Source: Candidatus Bipolaricaulota bacterium | Lineage (GTDB): Bacteria; Bipolaricaulota; Bipolaricaulia; Bipolaricaulales; Bipolaricaulaceae | Direction: 5' to 3' | DNA length: 21,052 nucleotides | Assembly (NCBI GenBank): GCA_021129895.1 | Contig: JAJOKL010000115.1 | Span: 2,812-23,863, forward strand | Part shown: positions 1 to 5,429 of the stretch, piece after piece | Layout of the letters: each line of letters starts with the position of its first letter | How positions within the stretch are numbered: position 1 is the stretch's first letter | Made by a program: the position numbers and the translations under genes | The notes under the pieces: generated by a model | Seen by the model: the letters and a program-made list of their open reading frames with translations, nothing else | Told to the model about the DNA's origin: nothing | Databases searched by the model: none

Positions 1-2
1 AT

Positions 3-242
3 CAGCTGGACACGGGCGGGGTACAGGTAGCGGCCGGCTACTACAAGGTGGTGGTGGTCACCACCGACGGGGAATATGAGGCTTACCTTAAGCTGGTGGA
101 GCGGCCGCAGTGCTGTTTCTTCTGGCCTTGGCTCGCTTCCCCGCCCTGTGCCATCGGCGTGTGCCAGCCGCGGGTGGTCCTGTCGCGGGTCTGTGTCTCC
201 CCGTGTGAGTTCAGGCTGTTCGTGAGCCCGTGCTGTCCCTAG
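3..242 (+). CDS. C-terminal part of a cysteine-rich, probably exported protein (5' end outside window)
   Basis: This reading frame is open from the window edge to a TAG at 240-242, so only about 79 C-terminal residues are seen and the start lies upstream. The first part, around YYKVVVVTTDGEYEAYLKLV, looks like the last beta strands of an immunoglobulin-like or FlgD-like sorting fold, which often end secreted proteins. The tail then becomes very rich in cysteine (about ten in the last 45 residues, including CC pairs at both ends) and in proline, suggesting disulphides or metal binding outside the cytoplasm. The family is not recognised. The next gene starts 3 nt after the stop, so the two may be co-transcribed, although their functions appear unrelated. 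The reading of the fold is inference. Confidence 0.5.
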   Translation, partial: QLDTGGVQVAAGYYKVVVVTTDGEYEAYLKLVERPQCCFFWPWLASPPCAIGVCQPRVVLSRVCVSPCEFRLFVSPCCP

Positions 243-245
243 AGG

Positions 246-1067
246 ATGCCGGAGCTCCCTGATCTGGAGGTACTGAAGGACAACCTCACCCCCCGGGCCG
301 TGGGGCACACGGTCCGGGGGGTAGAGGTCCGCTCCCCCGCCTTCTTGAAGACGGCCCAACCGCACATCTCCGAGCTGGTGGGGAGGGAAGTGACCGGCTT
401 TGCCCGGCGGGGGAAATACCTGATCCTCCTGGTTTCCGAGGGGCTGAGGCTGGTGCTCCATCTCATGCGGTGGGGGTGGATCTGGCACGGGAGCTCCTCC
501 TATGCCCCCACCCGGGCCACCATATTTCGGCTGTCCCTGGACGACGGGAACGACATCCGCCTGATCGAGCCGGGGCCACAGCGGCTGGCCCGGGGGTGGG
601 TACTTCGGGAGGGGGATCCCGGCCCCCTGGCCGAGCTGGGATGGGAACCCCTGTCCCTGGACTTCACCGAGGATGCCCTGCGTGGGCTCCTCTCTGGCAA
701 GCGGCGGCAGCTCAAGAAGATCTTGATCGATCAGCGGCTCATCGCCGGGATCGGCAACGCCTACGCCGATGAGATCCTGTTCGTGGCCCGGCTGTCCCCG
801 TTCAGATATGCCCACACCCTGTCTCCGGAAGAAATAACCCGACTACATCGAGCCATCCCCGATACCCTAACCTGGGCCATCTCCGAGATGAAGAAGCGAC
901 TGGGAGGGGACCTATTCGAAAAGGAGGTGCGGGATTTCCTATGGGTGCATGGGCGAGCGGGGAAGCCGTGTCGGGTGTGTGGGACTCCGATCGAGGAGGT
1001 CCTGCTTGGGGGACAGCGTACCGACTACTGTCCCCCCTGTCAGGCCGTAAACCAGCCTCCCGGCTAG
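246..1067 (+). CDS. Fpg/Nei-family DNA glycosylase (formamidopyrimidine-DNA glycosylase type)
   Basis: This is a base-excision-repair glycosylase/AP lyase that removes oxidised bases such as 8-oxoguanine and Fapy lesions. The 273 residues match the usual Fpg length. The protein begins MPELPDLEV, so after Met removal it has the catalytic Pro and Glu of the family; this fixes the ATG at 246. Lys57 in RRGKYL matches the conserved active-site lysine. The helix-two-turn-helix is QRLIAGIGNAYADEILF (about residues 160-176), and a C-terminal zinc finger has CRVC and CPPC around the DNA-binding Gln-Arg. It is slightly odd: PELPD replaces the common PELPE, and the usual HLGMSG-like stretch reads HLMRWGWIWHG, so lesion preference may differ from standard MutM. 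No good ribosome-binding site precedes it. The family call is sure; Fpg versus Nei specificity is not. Confidence 0.9.
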   Translation: MPELPDLEVLKDNLTPRAVGHTVRGVEVRSPAFLKTAQPHISELVGREVTGFARRGKYLILLVSEGLRLVLHLMRWGWIWHGSSSYAPTRATIFRLSLDDGNDIRLIEPGPQRLARGWVLREGDPGPLAELGWEPLSLDFTEDALRGLLSGKRRQLKKILIDQRLIAGIGNAYADEILFVARLSPFRYAHTLSPEEITRLHRAIPDTLTWAISEMKKRLGGDLFEKEVRDFLWVHGRAGKPCRVCGTPIEEVLLGGQRTDYCPPCQAVNQPPG

Positions 1068-1070
1068 CCC

Positions 1071-1523
1071 ATGGCCCTGGCCCTATTCCTGACGTTTCTC
1101 TACGCCCTCGGCACCTCCGTGGTCCTTCCCACCCCGCTTGAGGCCGTCCTGGGCGCGGTGAAGCTGGCCCCGGGCTGGGCGGTGATCCTGGTGGCGGTGC
1201 TAGGGAAGCTGGTAGGGGCCTATCTCGTGTTCTGGCTGGCGGTGCGGGTGAAGGGGCTTCCCCGGGTGCGGGCGTGGCAGGGGAGGAACCGCTACGCCCG
1301 GTGGTTGATGGAGTTCGGCCGCAAGTGGGTGGACCGCTACGGGGCCCCGGCCCTGTTCCTGCTCCTTTTGATCCCGGGCTTCCCGGACACCGGGGCGGTG
1401 TACCTGCTGGCGGTGGCCGGCGGCCGGCCGGTGGCGTTTTCGCTCGCCACCGCCGGAGCGGGAGCGGTGCGGCTCTCCCTGGCCTACCTGGGGATCCTGG
1501 GGCTCACCCACACCCTTTCTTGA
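1071..1523 (+). CDS. small VTT/DedA-like integral membrane protein
   Basis: This hydrophobic protein of 150 residues has about four membrane segments: near residues 3-20, 35-60, 92-112 and 122-148. The stretch with PTPLEAVLGAVKLAP followed by GKLVGAYLVFWLAVRVKG resembles the start of the VTT (SNARE-associated/DedA/YqaA) fold, and IPGFPDTGAVYLLAVAGG resembles the second re-entrant glycine-proline loop. VTT proteins are linked to lipid scrambling or flippase-like activity and membrane homeostasis. It is shorter than a typical DedA (about 200), closer to the YqaA-like branch. It starts 3 nt after the fpg stop and is probably co-transcribed with it. The membrane location is visible; the family assignment is moderate and the precise function unknown. 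Confidence 0.65.
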   Translation: MALALFLTFLYALGTSVVLPTPLEAVLGAVKLAPGWAVILVAVLGKLVGAYLVFWLAVRVKGLPRVRAWQGRNRYARWLMEFGRKWVDRYGAPALFLLLLIPGFPDTGAVYLLAVAGGRPVAFSLATAGAGAVRLSLAYLGILGLTHTLS

Positions 1524-1546
1524 ACGCGGGGCGAGGAAAGGCTGGA

Positions 1547-1574
1547 TTGCGCCTTCATCTCCCCCTCTTACAAT
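1547..1574 (+). promoter_or_regulatory. putative promoter of pus10 (leaderless layout)
   Basis: TTGCGC (1547-1552) and TACAAT (1569-1574) are spaced by 16 bp. The -10-like box ends 7 nt before the ATG at 1582, so transcription would begin at or next to the start codon. No Shine-Dalgarno sequence is present. An in-frame ATG at 1573 overlaps the box and would lie upstream of the predicted transcript start. Confidence 0.45.
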
Positions 1575-1581
1575 GCGCGCT

Positions 1582-2844
1582 ATGGACCCGCTATCGCTTG
1601 CACGTCGGCTGATCCAAGCAGGCCCCATCTGCGATCACTGCCTGGGGACCAGGTTCGCGGGGCTCGGCCACGGCCTCACCGCCCGGGAGCGGGGGAGGCT
1701 CCTGCGGGCGGCGGTGGAGGGGGGTCGGGTGGAGCCCTCCGCCTGCTGGGTGTGCGGCGGGCTGTTTGCCCGGGTGCCGGACTGGGCGGCCCGGGCGGTG
1801 GAGCTGGCAAAGGACTACGAACATCGCACCTTCCTGTTCGGGGTCCACGAGTCCCCACGGCTCTCGGCCACCCAGGAGTTCCTGGACCGCGAGTTCCCCT
1901 CCCCTTGGGCGGAGCCGGTGCGCAGGGGGCTGAACCGGGAGCTGGGCCGTCATTACGAGCGACTGCTGGGCCGGGAGGTGGGGGTGGACTTCCGCCGACC
2001 GGAGCTCAGGTTCACGGTGGACCTGGAGACCGGGGAGGTCGAGCTCCACGTGGCTTCGGTCTACTTCTTCGGGCGCTACCGCAAGCTAGTGCGGGGCATC
2101 CCCCAGACCCACTGGCCCTGCCGCCACTGCCACGGGCGCGGCTGCAAGGAGTGCGGTTTTACAGGGAAACAGTATCCCATCTCGGTGGAGGAGCTGATCC
2201 TGCCGGCGTTCCTGGAGGCCTGCGGGGGGGAGGGGGGGCACCTGCACGGGGCCGGCCGGGAGGACGTGGACGCCAGGATGCTGGGCCGGGGCCGGCCGTT
2301 CGTGCTGGAGGTTAAGGCCCCAAAGCGCCGCTCCGTGGACCTGGCGGAAATCGCCCATCGAATCAACCAGGAGGCGGAGGGGAAGGTGGAGGTGCTGTCA
2401 CTTGCCCCCGCGACGGCGGAACTGGTGGAAAAGGTCAAGGACCTCAAGGCCCGGAAGCGGTACCGGGCGCGGGTGGCCTTCGCCCGGCCGGTGTCCGAGG
2501 CGGAGCTATCTGGAGCGTTGCCAGGCCTGGTAGGAGAGATCGCCCAGCGCACCCCGGCCCGGGTGGCCCACCGCCGGGCCGACCTGGTGAGGAAGCGCCG
2601 GGTTTACGAGATCACCGGCAGGCTCCTCCCCCCTGGGGAGGCGGAACTCGAGATCCTGTGCGAAGGGGGCCTGTACGTGAAGGAGCTTATCTCCGGGGAC
2701 GAGGGCCGCACCCAGCCCAGCCTGGCCGGGCTCCTCGGGGTCCCGGCCCGGGTGACCGAACTTGACGTGCTGGAGGTCCTGGACGGGCTCACCACGGAGA
2801 ACACAGAGGGCACAGAGAATCCACAAAGACCACAAGGACACTGA
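1582..2844 (+). CDS. pus10: tRNA pseudouridine synthase Pus10 (archaeal/eukaryotic type)
   Basis: Pus10 makes pseudouridine at position 55 (and 54) of the tRNA T-loop; bacteria normally use TruB for position 55. The 420 residues read as a complete archaeal-type Pus10. A CxxC pair at 17/20 and another at 55/58 form the N-terminal zinc site. WPCRHCHGRGCKECGFTGKQYP (positions 179-199) is followed by SVEELI. The catalytic-Asp motif GREDVDARMLG lies at 225-235, then GRPFVLEVKAPKRR. RTPARVAHRRADLVRKR (323-339) precedes EGGLYVKELISGDEGRTQPS at 361-380. The chosen ATG (1582) sits 7 nt after a -10-like box; ATG 1573, in frame, adds three residues. The last 17 residues are encoded by an intergenic-type repeat and are probably not part of the fold. 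Pus10 is described mainly from archaea and eukaryotes, so transfer or deep retention is implied. Family call is very sure. Confidence 0.93.
   Translation: MDPLSLARRLIQAGPICDHCLGTRFAGLGHGLTARERGRLLRAAVEGGRVEPSACWVCGGLFARVPDWAARAVELAKDYEHRTFLFGVHESPRLSATQEFLDREFPSPWAEPVRRGLNRELGRHYERLLGREVGVDFRRPELRFTVDLETGEVELHVASVYFFGRYRKLVRGIPQTHWPCRHCHGRGCKECGFTGKQYPISVEELILPAFLEACGGEGGHLHGAGREDVDARMLGRGRPFVLEVKAPKRRSVDLAEIAHRINQEAEGKVEVLSLAPATAELVEKVKDLKARKRYRARVAFARPVSEAELSGALPGLVGEIAQRTPARVAHRRADLVRKRRVYEITGRLLPPGEAELEILCEGGLYVKELISGDEGRTQPSLAGLLGVPARVTELDVLEVLDGLTTENTEGTENPQRPQGH
2791..2841 (+). repeat. A/C/G-rich CACAGAG-type dispersed repeat forming the pus10 3' end
   Basis: The sequence drops T and C-rich codons and becomes a run of related units: CCACGGAGAA, CACAGAGGG, CACAGAGAAT, CCACAAAGA, CCACAAGGA. 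This resembles the CCACGGAGACACGGAG-like repeats often seen between genes in environmental bacterial genomes. Here it is read in frame as TTENTEGTENPQRPQGH and ends at the stop codon. Confidence 0.6.
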
Positions 2845-2910
2845 AACCCAATAAAATATCTACAAACTTTGGATACGCTGTGGCGACGGATTCGGTGACT
2901 GCACCCCCTG

Positions 2911-3012
2911 CTAGACCACATCCTCCTTCGGTACCAGGGCCGGGCTGAGCCCGGGAAGCCCGGTTTCCTTCGCCTTTTCAAACGTGAACTCGGCCAGCTT
3001 GCGATATTCCAT
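2911..3012 (-). CDS. short reading frame of unknown function (33 residues), possibly a gene remnant
   Basis: The minus strand carries a 33-residue frame starting MEYRKLAEFTFEKAKETG and ending ALVPKEDVV before a TAG. Codons are mostly G/C-ending and the peptide has a normal soluble-protein composition (amphipathic Lys/Glu-rich helix, then a Pro-rich end), unlike the Arg/Pro-rich shadows elsewhere in the window. An in-frame stop lies only four codons upstream of the ATG, so it is either a tiny gene (GGTGGAAG precedes the ATG) or the preserved C-terminus of a decayed gene. No homologue is recognised. Confidence 0.3.
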   Translation of the reverse strand: MEYRKLAEFTFEKAKETGLPGLSPALVPKEDVV

Positions 3013-3032
3013 CTTCCACCCCTAGGGACGCC

Positions 3033-3206
3033 GTGGCCCGGGTTGTCACCCAAGGCCCCATGCGGGCACAGTGCTACACCACGGGGGAGGAAAGGAGCGG
3101 TTTTCAATGGCGAAGCGAGCAGGACTTCACCGTCACTACCTCGCTGATGGAGCACGAGATCGGCTATATGGAGATCTACACCGAGGCGGTGTTCGAGAAC
3201 CAGTAA
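3033..3206 (+). CDS. short reading frame of unknown function, possibly a 3' gene remnant
   Basis: A frame open from about 2988 runs to TAA at 3204-3206, with GTG at 3033 (57 residues) or ATG at 3060 (48 residues) as possible starts. The last part, around DFTVTTSLMEHEIGYMEIYT and AVFENQ, has strongly G/C-ending codons and a natural protein composition, so it looks like true coding sequence or a recently decayed C-terminus. I do not recognise the family. No Shine-Dalgarno sequence is evident before either start. It lies 84 nt upstream of xpt on the same strand. Confidence 0.33.
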   Translation: MARVVTQGPMRAQCYTTGEERSGFQWRSEQDFTVTTSLMEHEIGYMEIYTEAVFENQ

Positions 3207-3279
3207 CGGGACCCTGAGGGGCTGGAACGGCGGCCCCAGTGGCTGCCCTCACATGCCGGACGGGGCACCGACCCCAGGG

Positions 3280-3285
3280 TATCAT
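3280..3285 (+). promoter_or_regulatory. -10-like box TATCAT immediately before xpt
   Basis: TATCAT ends 5 nt before the xpt ATG at 3291, with no Shine-Dalgarno sequence between, again consistent with a leaderless or near-leaderless mRNA. No convincing -35 hexamer is visible. Confidence 0.35.
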
Positions 3286-3290
3286 GTAGC

Positions 3291-3866
3291 ATGCGCGTCC
3301 TTAGATCCTGGATCGAGAGGGAAGGGAAGGTCCTGGGCCCGGAGTTCCTGCGGGTGGATGGCTTCCTCAACCACCGCATCTCCCCCACCTTCGTGGAGGA
3401 AGCGGGGCAGGGGATCGCCGCCGCCTTCGCCCACCACGGGGTGACCTGCGTGCTCACCGCCGAGGCGGCCGGCAACGTGATCGCCTACGAGGTGGCGAGG
3501 AGGCTTAGTGCTCACGCCCTGTACGCCAAGAAGGGCCGTGCCGCCACCATGGCCCGCCCCTTGACCCGTACCGTCCCCTCTCCCACCAAAGGGGTGGACA
3601 CGGAGCTCGCCATATCCCGGGATTACCTGTCGCCGGGGGAGCGGGTGCTGGTGGTGGACGACTTCCTGTACCGGGGCCTCACCAGTAGGGCACTGGCGGA
3701 GATGGTGCTGGAGGCCGGGGCGAACCTGGTGGGGTTCGGCTTCGTGATCGAGAAATGCTTCGGGGAGGGGCGGCGGGTCCTGGCCGGCTTCGACGTGCCC
3801 ATCGTGTCGCTGGTGGGGATCGAGCGGATGGACCCCGAGACCGGGGAGATCGTGTTCCGGGAGTGA
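3291..3866 (+). CDS. xpt: xanthine phosphoribosyltransferase
   Basis: Xpt joins xanthine to PRPP to give XMP, the substrate of the GMP synthase encoded next door, so the pair forms a short salvage route from xanthine to GMP. The 191 residues match the family length (about 190). LRVDGFLNHRISP (residues 20-32) is the typical Xpt N-terminal signature for the base pocket, and RVLVVDDFLYRGLTSRAL is the type I phosphoribosyltransferase PRPP-binding loop. The segment around YAKKGRAATM is the flexible loop region. Start ATG 3291 is supported by the N-terminal alignment pattern and by the upstream -10-like box. guaA begins at its stop (overlap or 5 nt gap), indicating an operon. Some purine phosphoribosyltransferases are regulators or prefer other bases, but the signature favours Xpt. 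Confidence 0.88.
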   Translation: MRVLRSWIEREGKVLGPEFLRVDGFLNHRISPTFVEEAGQGIAAAFAHHGVTCVLTAEAAGNVIAYEVARRLSAHALYAKKGRAATMARPLTRTVPSPTKGVDTELAISRDYLSPGERVLVVDDFLYRGLTSRALAEMVLEAGANLVGFGFVIEKCFGEGRRVLAGFDVPIVSLVGIERMDPETGEIVFRE

Positions 3867-3871
3867 ATCCG

Positions 3872-5383
3872 GTGGGCGTCGTAGTCCTGGACTTCGGCTC
3901 CCAGTACACCCTGCTCATCGCCCGCCGCCTCAGGGAGCTGGGGGCGTTCTCCGTGGTCCTCCCCGGGACCGCTTCCTTACAGGAAATCCTGGCATACGAC
4001 CCTCAGGCGGTTGTCCTCTCCGGGGGGCCGGCTTCGGTGCTGGACCCGGACGCCCCTCGCCCCGATCCGGGGCTTCTCTCCTCCGGCCTTCCCTTGCTTG
4101 GCATCTGCTATGGGATGCAGCTCCTCGCCCACCACTTCGGGGGGAGGGTGGCCCGCAAAGCAGGGGAGTACGGGAAGGCGGTGCTCGCTCGTCATGAGGG
4201 GCCGCTGTTTCGGGGCCTCCCCGGGGAGATTCAAGTGTGGATGTCCCATTCGGATGCGGTAATCGAGCCCCCGCCGGGCTGGCGGGTGATGGCGGGGACC
4301 GAAGACTGCCCCATCGCCGCCATCGCCTCCCCGAACGGCCGCGCCTTCGGGGTCCAGTTCCACCCCGAGGTGGTCCACACCCCCCAGGGGAAACAGATCC
4401 TTGCCAACTTCCTGGACCTGGCCGGGGTGGAGCGCGACTGGACCCCGGCTCGGATGCTGGACTCCCTGCTCGATCGAGTACGGTGCCGGGCGGCGGGGAA
4501 ACGGGTGCTGTTGGGGGTGTCGGGCGGGGTGGACTCGAGCGCCCTGGCCCTGCTCCTCTCCCGGGCCGGGGTGGATCACCTGGCGATATTCGTGGACCAC
4601 GGCCTCCTGCGCCAGGGGGAGCGGGAGGAGGTGGAGGAGGCGCTCCGCCCCCTGGGGGTTAACCTGCAGGTGGTTGATGCCCGCAGGCGGTTCCTCGCCG
4701 CTCTCAAGGGGGTGACCGATCCCGAGGAGAAGCGCCGCCGCATCGGGCACGAGTTCATCGAGGTGTTCCGGGAGGCCTCGCGGGAGTTCGGTCCTTTCCA
4801 GGTCCTGGCCCAGGGGACCTTGTACCCGGACGTGATCGAGTCCGCTGGTGGGACAGGTGCCGCCAACATCAAAAGCCACCACAACGTGGGAGGACTCCCG
4901 ACGGAGCTCGGCTTCGAGCTCCTGGAGCCGTTCCGCTACCTGTTCAAGGACGAGGTGCGGGAGCTAGCCAGGCTTTTGGGGCTCCCGGACGAGATCCGGC
5001 TGCGCCACCCGTTCCCGGGGCCGGGGTTGGCGGTGCGGATCCCCGGGGGGGTGACAGAGGAACGGCTGGAGGTGTTGCGCCGGGCCGACGCCGTGTTCAT
5101 AGGAGCCCTCAAGGAACATGGGCTCTACGACCGGGTCTGGCAGGCGTTCTGTGTGCTCCTTCCCCTGCGCAGCGTGGGGGTAGCCGGGGACGAGCGTCGC
5201 TACGGGTACGTGATCGCCCTGCGGGCGGTGACGAGCGTGGACGGGATGACCGCGGACTGGGCCCGGCTGCCCCAGGGGTTCCTGGATGAGGTAGCCCGTC
5301 GGATAACCCGCCGGGTGCCGGAGGTGGGGCGGGTGGTGTACGACATCACCAGCAAACCCCCGGCCACCATCGAGTGGGAGTAA
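3872..5383 (+). CDS. guaA: GMP synthase (glutamine-hydrolysing), single-chain
   Basis: GuaA converts XMP to GMP using ATP and glutamine in the cytoplasm. The 503 residues hold both halves: an N-terminal class I glutamine amidotransferase with nucleophile Cys79 in GICYGMQ and the His-Glu pair in FHPEV, then an ATP-pyrophosphatase domain with the P-loop GVSGGVDSS and the GAANIKSHHNVGGLP segment, and a C-terminal dimerisation domain ending YDITSKPPATIEWE. The fused form is bacterial; archaea usually split the two subunits. GTG 3872 is preferred because GGGAG lies 8 nt upstream. GTG 3863, which overlaps the xpt stop as GTGA, is a real alternative adding three residues. It is coupled to xpt and converges with hyuB, leaving only 42 bases between them. 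Confidence 0.95.
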   Translation: MGVVVLDFGSQYTLLIARRLRELGAFSVVLPGTASLQEILAYDPQAVVLSGGPASVLDPDAPRPDPGLLSSGLPLLGICYGMQLLAHHFGGRVARKAGEYGKAVLARHEGPLFRGLPGEIQVWMSHSDAVIEPPPGWRVMAGTEDCPIAAIASPNGRAFGVQFHPEVVHTPQGKQILANFLDLAGVERDWTPARMLDSLLDRVRCRAAGKRVLLGVSGGVDSSALALLLSRAGVDHLAIFVDHGLLRQGEREEVEEALRPLGVNLQVVDARRRFLAALKGVTDPEEKRRRIGHEFIEVFREASREFGPFQVLAQGTLYPDVIESAGGTGAANIKSHHNVGGLPTELGFELLEPFRYLFKDEVRELARLLGLPDEIRLRHPFPGPGLAVRIPGGVTEERLEVLRRADAVFIGALKEHGLYDRVWQAFCVLLPLRSVGVAGDERRYGYVIALRAVTSVDGMTADWARLPQGFLDEVARRITRRVPEVGRVVYDITSKPPATIEWE

Positions 5384-5404
5384 GAGTAGTAGGCCAAGAC
5401 CTCC

Positions 5405-5429
5405 GGGTCACGGTGGGTCACGGGGTCAC
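5405..5429 (+). repeat. three close copies of GGGTCAC between convergent guaA and hyuB
   Basis: GGGTCAC occurs at 5405-5411, 5415-5421 and 5423-5429, in the 42-base gap and into the end of hyuB. There is no hairpin with a T-run here, so transcription end is not explained by a standard intrinsic terminator. It may be chance or a small tandem duplication. Confidence 0.35.

Larger units (their letters stand above)
2845..3290. other. gene-poor spacer between pus10 and xpt
   Basis: This stretch of about 446 bases has no gene I can name. It begins with a short AT-rich patch (about 2846-2880), unusual in this window. It holds a small inverted repeat CCGGGC-TGA-GCCCGG near 2940-2956, two short reading frames listed separately (2911-3012 minus, 3033-3206 plus), and the xpt promoter at its end. 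No purine riboswitch, tRNA or clear terminator was seen. Confidence 0.5.

Noticed and set aside
2604..3155. A 183-residue minus-strand frame spanning the pus10 3' end and spacer
   Set aside because: It is antisense to the conserved C-terminal part of Pus10, Arg/Ser/Pro-rich without motif, and ends within it; composition is that of a shadow frame.
3207..3290. Possible purine riboswitch before xpt
   Set aside because: The conserved purine-aptamer junction sequences are absent, and the -10-like box 5 nt before the ATG leaves no leader for a riboswitch.
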